The notes: generated by a model not told the origin, from the sequence alone. Counted from the stretch's first letter, positions 18,701-26,498 are shown. The stretch: 56,341 nucleotides of DNA from Bacillota bacterium (GCA_018818595.1 JAHIRM010000009.1:1-56341); one strand, 5' to 3'. Translations and numbers: made by a program.

Positions 18701-19424
18701 ATTACTTTTCACAATGGATTTTAATGATTTACTAGATTCTTCGACAATGCAAGCAACCGTTTCAAAATATCTTTTAGATAATGCATTAGACGAAACAGCG
18801 CCAGTAGGGTCTACTTCTTTACTAGTTCCAACCATCTTAAGAGAAACTATTAATGTGGATTTAGTCGCAACAGAACAAATAGAAAAAACTGAATCAATTA
18901 AACTGTTAGATGGTTTAAAAGTTTTAGATATTGAAAATTTTACGGATGATGTCGATTCCTCATTAATTACGACCTTGACACACGCTGAATTAATTACATT
19001 ATTATCTAGCGGTTCTATGCATTCGACCATTGATAATATGCTTCGTGGAAACACAAATATTAATACATTCATTCCTGCACTTGCAGAAACATCTTTATAC
19101 GGAATACCAGTTATTACTTTGTCAGATGAAATTATTGCCTTTATTGAAGCTGCCAATATATTAACAGGACCTGGAGCGGACTTTATGACCGTTGAGGTTG
19201 ATTATTTAACCATTGCAGGACTTAGTGAAACAGATCGAAACATCGTGTTAAATTCTATGATTGTAAGAAATATCACAACCGATCAATTAGAAGCTGTTAT
19301 GTTAGCGGACCCAGACCCTTATTGGCCAGCGGACGCTGATTACGAAGATCCTTTGGATCCAGCAGGAACCTTCTTAACCGCAGCCGGTATTACCAATGTA
19401 TTAACCCACTGGGGATTGATTTAA
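15750..19424 (+). CDS. Paralogous CvpA-repeat membrane protein (1224 aa)
   Basis: This has the same architecture as the 2405-aa neighbour. Four hydrophobic segments occupy residues 1-190, with LLRGMKK after helix 1 and ESKNRGFGALFGALNG before helix 4. An acidic extracellular region with about 9 tandem ~85-90 residue units follows, and the same tail closes it (YEDPLDPAGTFLT, GITNVLTHWG). The start is TTG, placed 6 nt after the G-rich ribosome binding site. The first four and last five repeats correspond to the terminal units of the larger protein, so the two genes arose by duplication and then differed in the number of central units. It is a separate transcription unit with its own promoter and terminator. 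Function is unknown; surface exposure is inferred from topology. Confidence 0.85.
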   Translation: MDLGFLTSINLLLYIILGLGILMGLLRGMKKTLFAFVTMLIFYIVFFLTINQASLFLWKLNMPWLGGILSNIDSSLSTFTSFEASIGQIVQFILGETVDVSANAELLVLASGIGLFAVKIIYSILYFTVILLIYKLICFILSSIILGKAQKGESKNRGFGALFGALNGVMAVFVTLIMLGGIMSVAESVTTLIASTESTTPLAFQTRDEILQLDYSVIPLADVPSSDDLNLIIEDLQAMVTEYNNNFLVKLADSITVTSASTGEEIALHLNLFDSILSFEYNDEVIAFRYELAVYAEVLGIFLESDYFDTQVLSDITGDEIRDAFASLSKSNLIISVLPLAIEVGADMYDQELPITTLELYAIDFEAELANLGVIAGTLFDILNGAGIIAGDGGVEDIVVGGDMVRGLFGDFSDSSLMVLLTSSVLVPMLEDSDSGISAIISVPADLDWESEFIAIGEVLGAVLDADVSIADLQEVNMTIFLNAAASIDLTVLMNSVLITNALVNILSGNTDIEGLDILIIPSGVEWYDTLDAFGNVIENGELRNVLIALNALATVAGDVDFENFGLNTISEMDDDTIDDLFNSRVFVATISDMLLSQDLGDTPLIIPDTVFDIEGYLLKEELKALSKSIILILSDSETETGFDVAKALTLSSLELDTFLDSEIISATIGKMVVDIDSDQLIVPSEIIVSILVNEISQDVVSATEIKNFILGLHVMGITNFDTIDLEDTSALMNNIEEIIPSKIIHATISNQILGISSSIITIPYEDELGTPISYDVFETTYITSDELTAFMNALDLIGITNPTEFSNVFSLTDLILETDQDTLLTSAIMQATISKTLFDLGDEVLLIPQTKDDAISLLRVESGPLGFETEFVVKSEIKALINALIAMEYSDLSSFGTSIDSAKFFEESDTILLSSSMQATLSYKMLNDTSGNLVVPDEDVLSNTIRIPLVDVEYITIDELGKIIDALDLLGLNDLTTFTISPTLLFTMDFNDLLDSSTMQATVSKYLLDNALDETAPVGSTSLLVPTILRETINVDLVATEQIEKTESIKLLDGLKVLDIENFTDDVDSSLITTLTHAELITLLSSGSMHSTIDNMLRGNTNINTFIPALAETSLYGIPVITLSDEIIAFIEAANILTGPGADFMTVEVDYLTIAGLSETDRNIVLNSMIVRNITTDQLEAVMLADPDPYWPADADYEDPLDPAGTFLTAAGITNVLTHWGLI
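17226..19300 (+). repeat. Tandem coding repeats (~9 units)
   Basis: Unit cores lie near 17230, 17502, 17732, 17971, 18230, 18493, 18736, 19010 and 19252, about 253 bp apart. They share the SS..QATIS, VP, EIKALINAL and GITN/GLND hallmarks with the larger paralogue, and are more divergent from each other than the central units of that gene. Confidence 0.8.
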
Positions 19425-19433
19425 TTATTCAAT

Positions 19434-19468
19434 AAAAAGAAAGAGGTTTCATTTCTCTTTCTTTTTTT
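19434..19468 (+). terminator. Intrinsic terminator of the second giant gene
   Basis: Stem AAAAAGAAAGAG / CTCTTTCTTTTT with a 9-nt loop and T tract directly after the stop codon. Confidence 0.85.
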
Positions 19469-19515
19469 ATCTTTATTGTTTATAATAGAAGGGCACAAAG
19501 AAACGAGGACTTTCT

Positions 19516-21105
19516 ATGAAAAAAATACTATCCTTTTTTATAATTATTTTGACAACTTTTCTATTGGTTGGTTGTGCTTTCTTTTCATCTTCCACGACGA
19601 CCTCTTCAAGCGCTTCAACCACCACTACAACGACCACTTCAACTGTCTTTAGTTCTACGGATACATCTATTCTTGGGACAGAGACAATTGATCTTTACTC
19701 CATAAATGATTATCATGGAGGAGCTTACTCGGATTTATCTGATTTTTATGAGATGAGTGAATTTTTATATAATCAAAAAGCGACAAATGAAGCAGTAATT
19801 ATGGCAACGGGTGATATGTTTCAAGGAACCGCTTTATCTAATTATTATTATGGGTTACCTTTCGTTAAAGCTTTTAATTATATTGGCCTTGATGCATTCA
19901 CCATTGGAAATCATGAATTTGATTGGGGAATCGATATCATTAAAAATTACGCCGATTCAGATTTAGAAAATGGCGAAGCAGATTATCCTTTTTTAGCCGC
20001 AAATATTGTGTATAAAGATACACAAGAAATGCTTCCTTGGACAACGCCTTACAAAGTCGTTACAGTTAAGGGTGTAAAAGTTGGAATCATTGGGATCATT
20101 GGAGATGTCATAGGCTCCATATCGGCTTCTAAAGTTTCAAATATCGAATTTTTAGATCAAGCGGATACCGTGTACCAATACGCTGAAATATTAAGAACAA
20201 CAGAAGATTGTGATATCGTAGTTGCTTCCATTCATGACTATAATTCTTCTATGAACGAAGAAATTGCTGGATTCACAGGAGTTCATTTAGTAGACGCTAT
20301 TTTTAATGGACATACTCATACAGATGTTGCTTCTTTTATATCAAGAACAGGTGTTCGTATGCCTTACGCTCAAGTAAGCAGTAAATACTTTTCCTTAATT
20401 GCTAAAATTTCACTTGTATATGATTTTCAATCCGAATCAGTGATAAGCGCAGAAAGTTACATCATTGGCACAAGTGTTTTAGGCGATGAAAACGCTTATG
20501 TTAATCAATTAATTAATGTGTTTGCTGATGACGAAGATTACGTAGACTATGTTACAGAAGTCCTTGCTATTGCGGATGATTCCATCGACACAGAATCAAA
20601 GAACGATTTGGCTAATTGGGCCGCAACCGTAATTAAAGACTACTTAGAACTTGATTTTGGAGTGCTAAATTATTCAGGAGTAAGAAAACAAATTTATCCA
20701 GGGGAAATTACTATGGGTGATTTAGTGGAAGTAATGCCTTTTGATAATTACATCAAAACAGTTTACTTAACAGGAGAAACCATTTTAGACTTGATGAATG
20801 ATGATTATCTTGCTTTTAATTATCATCCGGATACTTTTTTAGTAGCTTCTCAACTTTACAAAGTCGGAGTGGTTGATTTCGTATTTGACATGGTAGATGA
20901 CTATGGTAATCCTTCCTTTGATTTTGCTTATGGAGAAAACATTGTCACCACAACCGTATTAATTCGCAATTTATTAGCAGAGGATCTTAGAAATACCACA
21001 GGAGATTTTGATCCAATCAATGGGACAAGTTATGATACCTTAAATCCTGTAACGTTTTCTTTTCGTTCTTCGTTTTATTTAGATATTTTAAAATCCATTC
21101 TGTAA
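19516..21105 (+). CDS. 5'-nucleotidase/UshA-family metallophosphatase lipoprotein
   Basis: A 529-residue exported phosphoesterase. A lipoprotein signal ends in LVGC (Cys20), and a Ser/Thr-rich tether follows (residues 24-48). The metallophosphatase domain has all five blocks: D65-x-H67 in NDYHGG, GDMFQG (Asp100), GNHEFD (Asn132, His133), His240 and GHTHT (His266, His268). A 5'-nucleotidase C-terminal domain follows (NYSGVRKQIYPGEITMGDL, MPFDN). The family releases phosphate from nucleotides or UDP-sugars outside the cell. A TATAAT (19481-19486) and a CGAGG ribosome binding site precede the ATG. The pyrimidine-nucleoside phosphorylase two genes on suggests a role in salvage of external nucleotides. 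Confidence 0.88.
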   Translation: MKKILSFFIIILTTFLLVGCAFFSSSTTTSSSASTTTTTTTSTVFSSTDTSILGTETIDLYSINDYHGGAYSDLSDFYEMSEFLYNQKATNEAVIMATGDMFQGTALSNYYYGLPFVKAFNYIGLDAFTIGNHEFDWGIDIIKNYADSDLENGEADYPFLAANIVYKDTQEMLPWTTPYKVVTVKGVKVGIIGIIGDVIGSISASKVSNIEFLDQADTVYQYAEILRTTEDCDIVVASIHDYNSSMNEEIAGFTGVHLVDAIFNGHTHTDVASFISRTGVRMPYAQVSSKYFSLIAKISLVYDFQSESVISAESYIIGTSVLGDENAYVNQLINVFADDEDYVDYVTEVLAIADDSIDTESKNDLANWAATVIKDYLELDFGVLNYSGVRKQIYPGEITMGDLVEVMPFDNYIKTVYLTGETILDLMNDDYLAFNYHPDTFLVASQLYKVGVVDFVFDMVDDYGNPSFDFAYGENIVTTTVLIRNLLAEDLRNTTGDFDPINGTSYDTLNPVTFSFRSSFYLDILKSIL

Positions 21106-21111
21106 AAAAAG

Positions 21112-21154
21112 AAGACCCTAAACAGTGAACTTGCGCTTGTTTAGGGTCTTTTAT
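21112..21154. terminator. Intrinsic terminator, bidirectional
   Basis: Perfect 13-bp stem AAGACCCTAAACA / TGTTTAGGGTCTT with a 13-nt loop, flanked by A and T tracts, between converging genes. Confidence 0.9.
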
Positions 21155-21733
21155 TTATTCAACTAAAGGGTTGATATTGAATTGATTCACTTTAAACATT
21201 TTGTTTTTATAGGATAAGTAATTGATACTACAATTTGATAAGAAAGAAGTGTAAGTAAATTCTTTAACTAAATGTACCAAAATAGATTTAATGACATGAG
21301 AGTGAGTGACGATAAGAAGTCTCTTATTTGGATACTGTTCACAAATATCCTTTAAAGCCGCAAACACTCGTTTTTCTAATTCTGGATTTTGTTCCATATG
21401 AGGAATCGTACCTCTTTTAATTAAATCCGAATAATCTTCATCAATTTTTTGGCCATCATAATCTCCAAAATTTCGTTCAATTAAATTTTGGTGGACTATA
21501 ATAGGTTTTTTCAAGTCCATCTCTTGGATAATTAATCTTGCGGTATTAAAGGCTCGTTTAAGAGGAGACGAAATGACTAAATCAAATTTCTCCTGATTTT
21601 TCTTAAAATATTTTCCTGTTTTGATTGCTTGAGACTCACCGAATTCGTTTAAAGGATTATCCATTCTTCCTTGAACAACATAATTACGGTTTGCATCGGT
21701 TTCACCGTGTCTTACTAAGATTATTTCATTCAT
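21155..21733 (-). CDS. Histidine phosphatase family protein (phosphoglycerate mutase-like)
   Basis: A cytoplasmic protein of about 192 residues with the RHG catalytic motif at the N-terminus (LVRHGETDANRN), the second basic block SSPLKRAFNTA, an acid-donor region ERNFGDYDGQ and the C-terminal catalytic His in VTHSHV. Members are phosphatases or cofactor-dependent mutases for small phosphometabolites; the substrate here cannot be told. The start at 21733 is chosen because it follows a GGTGAT ribosome binding site and places the RHG motif at the usual distance from the N-terminus. The upstream in-frame ATG at 21751 adds six unusual residues. Confidence 0.85.
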   Translation of the reverse strand: MNEIILVRHGETDANRNYVVQGRMDNPLNEFGESQAIKTGKYFKKNQEKFDLVISSPLKRAFNTARLIIQEMDLKKPIIVHQNLIERNFGDYDGQKIDEDYSDLIKRGTIPHMEQNPELEKRVFAALKDICEQYPNKRLLIVTHSHVIKSILVHLVKEFTYTSFLSNCSINYLSYKNKMFKVNQFNINPLVE

Positions 21734-21806
21734 TAAAATCACCAAAAACAATTATACTACAAAAACTGAAAATATGATATAATTTGTTTGATGAGGTGGA
21801 ACAATT

Positions 21807-23099
21807 ATGAGAATGGTAGACATTATCGAAAAGAAAAGAGAAGGGATTGCTTTAACAGAAACTGAAATTGAATTTGTGATTTCAGGATATGTAAAAGGGG
21901 ATATACCCGACTATCAAGTTAGTGCATGGCTTATGGCCATTTATTTTAAAGGAATGACAGACGAAGAATCAAGTTTTTTAACAAAGGCTATGTTATATAG
22001 TGGCGACATTATTGATTTAAGCAAAATAGAAGGCGTAAAAGTAGATAAACATTCAACAGGTGGAGTAGGCGATAAAACGACGTTAATTTTAGGGCCTTTG
22101 GTTGCTTCCGTTGGAGCGAAAGTCGCAAAACTATCTGGAAGAGGACTAGGTCATACTGGTGGAACTCTTGACAAACTTGAATCCATTGATGGATTATCCA
22201 TTGATTTATCAGAAGAAAAATTTATCTCTCAAGTAAATAAAATTGGTATTGCTGTTGCAGGTCAAACCGGAGAAATCGTACCTGCCGATAAATTACTATA
22301 TGCTTTAAGAGACGTAACAGGAACCGTTCCATCCATTCCTTTAATTGCATCAAGTATCATGAGCAAGAAACTTGCAAGCGGGGCAGATGTTATCTGTTTA
22401 GATGTAAAAATTGGCGATGGAGCCTTTATGAAAACGTTAGAACATGCAAGAGAACTATCCAAAATTATGGTAAACATAGGAGCGTCCTTTGGGAAAAAAG
22501 TAGTTGCTTTTATTACGGGAATGGATCAACCCTTAGGCTTTGCAGTTGGAAACCGACTTGAAGTAAAAGAAGCAATTGATACACTTTCAGGAAACGGACC
22601 CAAAGATTTAGAAACTCTTTGTATCGAAATCGGGTCTAGAATGATTTATTTAGCAGGAAAAGCAGATTCTCTTGAAAAGGCAAAACAAATCGCAAAAGCA
22701 AATCTTCATAATGGAATTGCCTTAAAGAAATTTAATGAATTCATTTTATCTCAAGGAGGAAACATATCCAATCTTGATGATTTTGTGAAAGTTAAAGAAA
22801 TCTATCCATTCATCGCCGTAAAAGAAGGATATATTTCTCAAATAAAAGCATTAAATATTGGTTTGGCTTCTATGAAACTAGGTGGAGGAAGAGCTACGAA
22901 AGAAGATATTATTGATCCAATGGTTGGAATAGTATTATCAAAAAAAGTAGGAGATTATGTCAAAAAAGGTGATACATTAGCACAAATTTACGCCAATACC
23001 ACTGTGACAAAGGAAATACTTGATTCGTTACTTGAAGCATTTGTTATTGTTAAAGAAGTTGTAAAAAAACCAGAAATTATCTTAGAAATCATTGGATAA
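21807..23099 (+). CDS. pdp: Pyrimidine-nucleoside phosphorylase
   Basis: A 430-residue cytoplasmic enzyme, close to the usual ~433, that splits uridine and thymidine with phosphate into base and (deoxy)ribose 1-phosphate. It shows the phosphate-binding KHSTGGVGDKTTL, the family signature SGRGLGHTGGTLDKLESI, the IASSIMSKKLASGAD block and DVKIGDGAFMK. The C-terminal domain has the GGGRATKEDIIDP motif. An extended -10 (TGATATAAT, ending at 21783) and GAGGTGG ribosome binding site lie upstream. Thymidine phosphorylase (deoA) is a close relative; length and the mollicute-like setting favour Pdp. It ends at a hairpin terminator. Confidence 0.92.
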   Translation: MRMVDIIEKKREGIALTETEIEFVISGYVKGDIPDYQVSAWLMAIYFKGMTDEESSFLTKAMLYSGDIIDLSKIEGVKVDKHSTGGVGDKTTLILGPLVASVGAKVAKLSGRGLGHTGGTLDKLESIDGLSIDLSEEKFISQVNKIGIAVAGQTGEIVPADKLLYALRDVTGTVPSIPLIASSIMSKKLASGADVICLDVKIGDGAFMKTLEHARELSKIMVNIGASFGKKVVAFITGMDQPLGFAVGNRLEVKEAIDTLSGNGPKDLETLCIEIGSRMIYLAGKADSLEKAKQIAKANLHNGIALKKFNEFILSQGGNISNLDDFVKVKEIYPFIAVKEGYISQIKALNIGLASMKLGGGRATKEDIIDPMVGIVLSKKVGDYVKKGDTLAQIYANTTVTKEILDSLLEAFVIVKEVVKKPEIILEIIG

Positions 23100-23115
23100 T
23101 TTTAAACTGAAAATG

Positions 23116-23157
23116 AAAAAAAGTTTTTATCTATTTATCAAGGTAAAAACTTTTTAA
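23116..23157 (+). terminator. Intrinsic terminator after pdp
   Basis: Stem AAAAAGTTTTTA / TAAAAACTTTTT with a 14-nt loop, just after the stop codon. Confidence 0.75.
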
Positions 23158-23181
23158 ATTGTTTAAAATATAAAAATAATA

Positions 23182-23190
23182 TGATATAAT
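23182..23190 (+). promoter_or_regulatory. Extended -10 promoter element for the TPP riboswitch-thiT unit
   Basis: TGA-TATAAT about 20 nt before the riboswitch. No clear -35 is visible. Confidence 0.55.
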
Positions 23191-23204
23191 ATAAACGTAA
23201 TAAA

Positions 23205-23298
23205 AATAAGGGGAGCTTAGAGAACTAGGCTGAGAGTATAACTAATCTGTTATAGACCTTACCTGATCTGGATAATGCCAGCGTAGGAGTATCTTTCC
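23205..23298 (+). promoter_or_regulatory. TPP (thiamine pyrophosphate) riboswitch, THI element
   Basis: The conserved core is plain: CTGAGAG after the stem AGCTTAG/CTAGGCT, a variable hairpin TATAAC/GTTATA, then ACCTGATCTGGATAATGCC and AGCGTAGGAG, with CTGG/CCAG as the pyrophosphate-side helix. It lies directly upstream of the thiT gene and is followed by a hairpin with a T tract. This suggests thiamine pyrophosphate turns the gene off by transcription termination. Confidence 0.95.
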
Positions 23299-23308
23299 TT
23301 TAATATCA

Positions 23309-23339
23309 GGCAACCACTTATTTTTTGGTTGTTTTTTTT
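23309..23339 (+). terminator. Riboswitch-controlled terminator
   Basis: Stem GGCAACCA / TGGTTGTT (with G-U pairs) followed by seven further T residues, between the TPP aptamer and thiT. It probably forms in the ligand-bound state. Confidence 0.8.
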
Positions 23340-23366
23340 ACCTAAAAATTTAAAGGAGAAACGAAA

Positions 23367-23975
23367 ATGAAAAAGAAAAATCAGATTCAAATTATTGCCG
23401 AAATTGGTGTGTTAACTTCTATTGCTTTGGTATTAGATTTGCTCGCAAATCTATGGGGACCTCTTCTTGGTTTTGTCAATGGAGGAAGTGTATCGATTGC
23501 GATGCTGCCTATTTTTGTTATTGCCTTTCGAAGAGGTATTCTTCCAGGACTAGAAGCTGGATTAATTCTTGGAGTGTTGCAAATTGCGTTAGGGAAATTT
23601 TACTACTTAAATTTCTTTCAATTTATGTTAGATTACATCCTCGCTTTTACACTTGTAGGATTTGCAGGTCTTTTTAGAAAGGGATCTTTTAAACCAAGTC
23701 ATTTAGTCTATGGGATGCTTTTAGGTAGTTTTTTACGATTAGTGTCAGCGTATTTTGCAGGAGCACTCTATTGGTCTGCCTATATTCTAGAAGGAATTCA
23801 AGGAGTAGATAGTACCCTTCACAGTAATTTTGCTTCATGGCTTTTAACGCCAGAATCTATCACTTGGGTTGGGTCATTTATTTATAATGCAGCCTATTTA
23901 ATTCCTTCTGCTTTGCTTTGTATTTTATTTGGATTGATCTTACAAAAACGAGGAATTTTAACGGTCAATCATTAA
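23367..23975 (+). CDS. thiT: Thiamine transporter ThiT (ECF S-component)
   Basis: A 202-residue membrane protein with six hydrophobic segments. It works as the substrate-binding subunit of an energy-coupling factor transporter that imports thiamine with the shared EcfA/EcfT module, which is not in this window. The family motifs are visible: AFRRGILPGLEAGLILGVLQ in the second/third helix region, the FQFMLDYILAFTLVGFAG segment, and a late conserved aromatic stretch (ALYWSAYILEGI) in a thiamine-binding loop. Size and topology agree with ThiT. An AAAGGAG ribosome binding site precedes the ATG. The TPP riboswitch directly upstream independently supports the substrate. Confidence 0.95.
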   Translation: MKKKNQIQIIAEIGVLTSIALVLDLLANLWGPLLGFVNGGSVSIAMLPIFVIAFRRGILPGLEAGLILGVLQIALGKFYYLNFFQFMLDYILAFTLVGFAGLFRKGSFKPSHLVYGMLLGSFLRLVSAYFAGALYWSAYILEGIQGVDSTLHSNFASWLLTPESITWVGSFIYNAAYLIPSALLCILFGLILQKRGILTVNH

Positions 23976-24014
23976 CAAAATTATTACAGCGAAGAGAGCA
24001 GTTTTTTTCAATTC

Positions 24015-24041
24015 TTAGCACTCAATACTTGACAGTGCTAA
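24015..24041. promoter_or_regulatory. CIRCE element (HrcA operator)
   Basis: Inverted repeat TTAGCACTC - 9 nt - CAGTGCTAA, one base from the consensus (GAGTGCTAA). It overlaps the -35 box of the htpG promoter, so HrcA repressor binding would block transcription until heat shock. Confidence 0.92.
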
Positions 24042-24056
24042 TGGATGTGGTATAAT
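24029..24056 (+). promoter_or_regulatory. htpG promoter
   Basis: Perfect TTGACA (24029-24034), 16-nt spacer, extended -10 TGG-TATAAT (24048-24056). The -35 lies within the CIRCE palindrome. Confidence 0.9.
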
Positions 24057-24086
24057 AGAAAAGAACAATACATAGGAGGTAAACAC

Positions 24087-26045
24087 ATGAAAGAAAAATT
24101 AGAATTTAAAACCGAGTCCAAACGGTTACTTGATTTAATGATTCACTCCATTTATACAAACAAAGAAATCTTTTTAAGAGAACTCATCTCAAATGCATCT
24201 GATGCAATCGATAAGTATCACTTATCAAGTTTGACGGATGATACACTTGAAAAAACCAATGAGTATGAAATTCATCTTGAGATTGATAAAAAGCATCGCA
24301 AAATTATTATAACTGATGATGGAATTGGCATGACCTATGAAGAATTAGTTAATAATCTAGGAACGATAGCCAAAAGTGGTACACTTGATTTCTTGCAAAA
24401 AATGAAAGGTAAAGACGTACAAGAAGCAGACTTAATTGGTCAATTTGGAGTTGGCTTTTATTCAGCTTTTATGATTTCAAAGAAAGTCCAAGTTATCTCA
24501 AAATCCGCTTATAGTGAAAAAGCTTATAAATGGGTTTCTGAAGGTGAAGATAGTTTTACCATTGAAGAGACAGAAAAAGTAGATAGAGGAACAGAAATTA
24601 CTTTAAGCATCCGAAAAAACGAAAACGAAGAAAGTTATGATGAATTTTTAGAAGAATACAAAATTCGAAGTTTGGTTAAAAAATATTCTGATTACGTAAA
24701 ATATCCTATTACCATCGATGTTGAGTCTAATAAGCCAAAACTTGATGAAGAAGGAAATGAAATAGAAGGCGAATTTACTACCCTTTTTGAAAGCGAAACA
24801 TTAAATTCAATGGTGCCCATCTGGAATAAAAACAAATCAGAAGTTACCGATGAAGAATTACATACTTTTTACAAATCACAATATTTTGACTATACAGATC
24901 CCTTATATACCATCTGGACGAATGTAGAAGGCGCATTAACTTACAAATCCTTACTATTTATACCTTCAAAAGCACCTACAAACCTTTATTCTGATAAGTA
25001 TGAAAAAGGATTACAATTATACGCAAAAGGCGTATTTGTCATGGATAAATGTAAAGAATTAGTTCCAGACTATTTAAGATTTATAAAAGGACTAGTTGTC
25101 AGTGCAGATTTGTCCTTAAATATTTCAAGAGAAATATTACAACACAATCGTCAACTATTAAAAATAGCTTCCAATTTAGAAAAGAAAATCTTAAATGAAC
25201 TTGAAAAATCTCTAAAAAACGAAAAAGAAAAATACATCCAATTTTTTGAAGAATTTGGCGTAAACTTAAAATACGGAGTCTACGATAATTTCGGAGAAAA
25301 AAAGGAGTTAATCAAAGACTTATTACTGTTTAAAACAACGAACAAAGAAGAATGGGTAACCCTTAAAGAATACGTAGAAGCAATGCCCAAAGAACAAGAC
25401 TCCATTTACTATGGATCTGCCTCGTCAAAAGACGCTATTCTTATCTCTCCTCAAATGGATTTAATCAAATCCAAAGGATATGATGTTTTAGTATTAACCG
25501 ATGAAGTTGATGAATTCATGATAAATATTTTACATGAATATGAGAAGCATTCTTTTAAATCCATTAATCAAGGAGACTTGAATATTGTAGATGACAAAGA
25601 AAAAGAATCCATCAAAACACTTGAAACCGAAAATAAAGATCTTTTAGAAAAATTAAAAGAGATTCTGAAAGGCGAAGTAACAGATGTCAAATTATCTACA
25701 AGATTGACCGATTCTCCTGTTTGTTTAGTCAGTGGAGAAGGGCTTTCCTTTGAAATGGAAAAAGTCATTAATCAAATGCCAGGAGATAAAACGCTAAAAG
25801 CTGAAAAAATCTTAGAAATCAATCCAAAACACGAACTATTCAAAGCAATTGAATCAGTCTTTGAAAATGATGAAGCCGAATTGTCAGATTTTGCTTGGAT
25901 TTTATACAATCAAGCTTTACTCATTGAAGGATTACCGATTAAAGATCCCGTTTCTTTCTCCAATAAAATGGTTCAATTAATGATCAAATCGACAGCGAAG
26001 AAAGTTAGTGGTGGTCAAAATGACCAAAATCCTAAAAACGATTAA
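24087..26045 (+). CDS. htpG: Molecular chaperone HtpG (Hsp90)
   Basis: A 652-residue cytosolic Hsp90. The GHKL ATPase domain carries LRELISNASDAIDK, TDDGIGMT, GTIAKSGT and GQFGVGFYSAF. The middle domain has the catalytic-loop arginine region (NISREILQHNRQL), and the C-terminal dimerisation domain is complete. The start at 24087 follows AGGAGG at ideal spacing; an in-frame ATG at 24045 lies in the promoter and is not used. Transcription starts from a promoter overlapped by CIRCE, so it should be repressed by HrcA and induced by heat. The 3' end overlaps the next gene by 26 nt. Confidence 0.97.
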   Translation: MKEKLEFKTESKRLLDLMIHSIYTNKEIFLRELISNASDAIDKYHLSSLTDDTLEKTNEYEIHLEIDKKHRKIIITDDGIGMTYEELVNNLGTIAKSGTLDFLQKMKGKDVQEADLIGQFGVGFYSAFMISKKVQVISKSAYSEKAYKWVSEGEDSFTIEETEKVDRGTEITLSIRKNENEESYDEFLEEYKIRSLVKKYSDYVKYPITIDVESNKPKLDEEGNEIEGEFTTLFESETLNSMVPIWNKNKSEVTDEELHTFYKSQYFDYTDPLYTIWTNVEGALTYKSLLFIPSKAPTNLYSDKYEKGLQLYAKGVFVMDKCKELVPDYLRFIKGLVVSADLSLNISREILQHNRQLLKIASNLEKKILNELEKSLKNEKEKYIQFFEEFGVNLKYGVYDNFGEKKELIKDLLLFKTTNKEEWVTLKEYVEAMPKEQDSIYYGSASSKDAILISPQMDLIKSKGYDVLVLTDEVDEFMINILHEYEKHSFKSINQGDLNIVDDKEKESIKTLETENKDLLEKLKEILKGEVTDVKLSTRLTDSPVCLVSGEGLSFEMEKVINQMPGDKTLKAEKILEINPKHELFKAIESVFENDEAELSDFAWILYNQALLIEGLPIKDPVSFSNKMVQLMIKSTAKKVSGGQNDQNPKND

Positions 26046-26472
26046 CCAAGAATTACTTTGGATAAAAAAACAATATAAAACTACAATGATTGTAAAAAAG
26101 CATTCTATTGGAGAAGAATTAAGATACACGTTACGTCTTGAAAAGAAAAACCTTCAAATGGTGCTTAAGTTTATCTATTATGTTGAACAAGACTCTTTAG
26201 CTTGTTTTTATGATTTTCTTTATCAAAAAACAAAAAAAGAAATGTATCACGAATCTTTTAGTTTGTCAGATGAAAAAACGCAAGAGTTATTGCCTGGAAT
26301 ACTAAAAGAGGATCAAGAAAAACTAAAAGAACTAGTTAAGTATCAATTAAAAGATGGCATTATAAAAAGTGCAGTCAATCCTTATGTTCAAGCAGATGGA
26401 TACGTTGAAATTCTCAAAAGAAATCTTGTTTCGATGATTGAGTATGCCCATAATATTAAAAAGAAGATGTAA
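26020..26472 (+). CDS. Hypothetical protein co-transcribed with htpG
   Basis: A protein of about 150 residues that I do not recognise, with no signal peptide or membrane segment. It is lysine- and glutamate-rich with predicted helices (SDEKTQELLPGILKEDQEKLKEL is split over two of them) and several aromatic residues (KFIYYV, CFYDFLYQ). The start at 26020 is preferred because GGTGG precedes it by 5 nt; this places the start inside the htpG coding region. Overlap and shared direction imply it is the second gene of the CIRCE-controlled unit, so a stress-related role is possible but unproven. It ends at a strong bidirectional terminator. Confidence 0.7.
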   Translation: MTKILKTINQELLWIKKQYKTTMIVKKHSIGEELRYTLRLEKKNLQMVLKFIYYVEQDSLACFYDFLYQKTKKEMYHESFSLSDEKTQELLPGILKEDQEKLKELVKYQLKDGIIKSAVNPYVQADGYVEILKRNLVSMIEYAHNIKKKM

Positions 26473-26498
26473 AGCCTTGGGCTTACATCTTCTTTTTT
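26461..26498. terminator. Intrinsic terminator, bidirectional
   Basis: Stem AAGAAGATGTAA(A)GCC / GGCTTACATCTTCTT with a 3-4 nt loop. It overlaps the stop codons of both converging genes and is followed by T residues on the plus strand. Confidence 0.88.

Noticed and set aside
16799-19156. Long antisense frames (243 and 212 aa) inside the second giant gene
   Set aside because: Serine- and isoleucine-rich reverse translations of the repeats; no start signals, and the plus-strand gene is clearly coding.
8191-19424. Possible CRISPR or satellite array because of the regular ~250-277 bp spacing
   Set aside because: The periodicity is at the protein level within intact frames, units differ strongly in nucleotides, and there are no short identical repeats with unique spacers.
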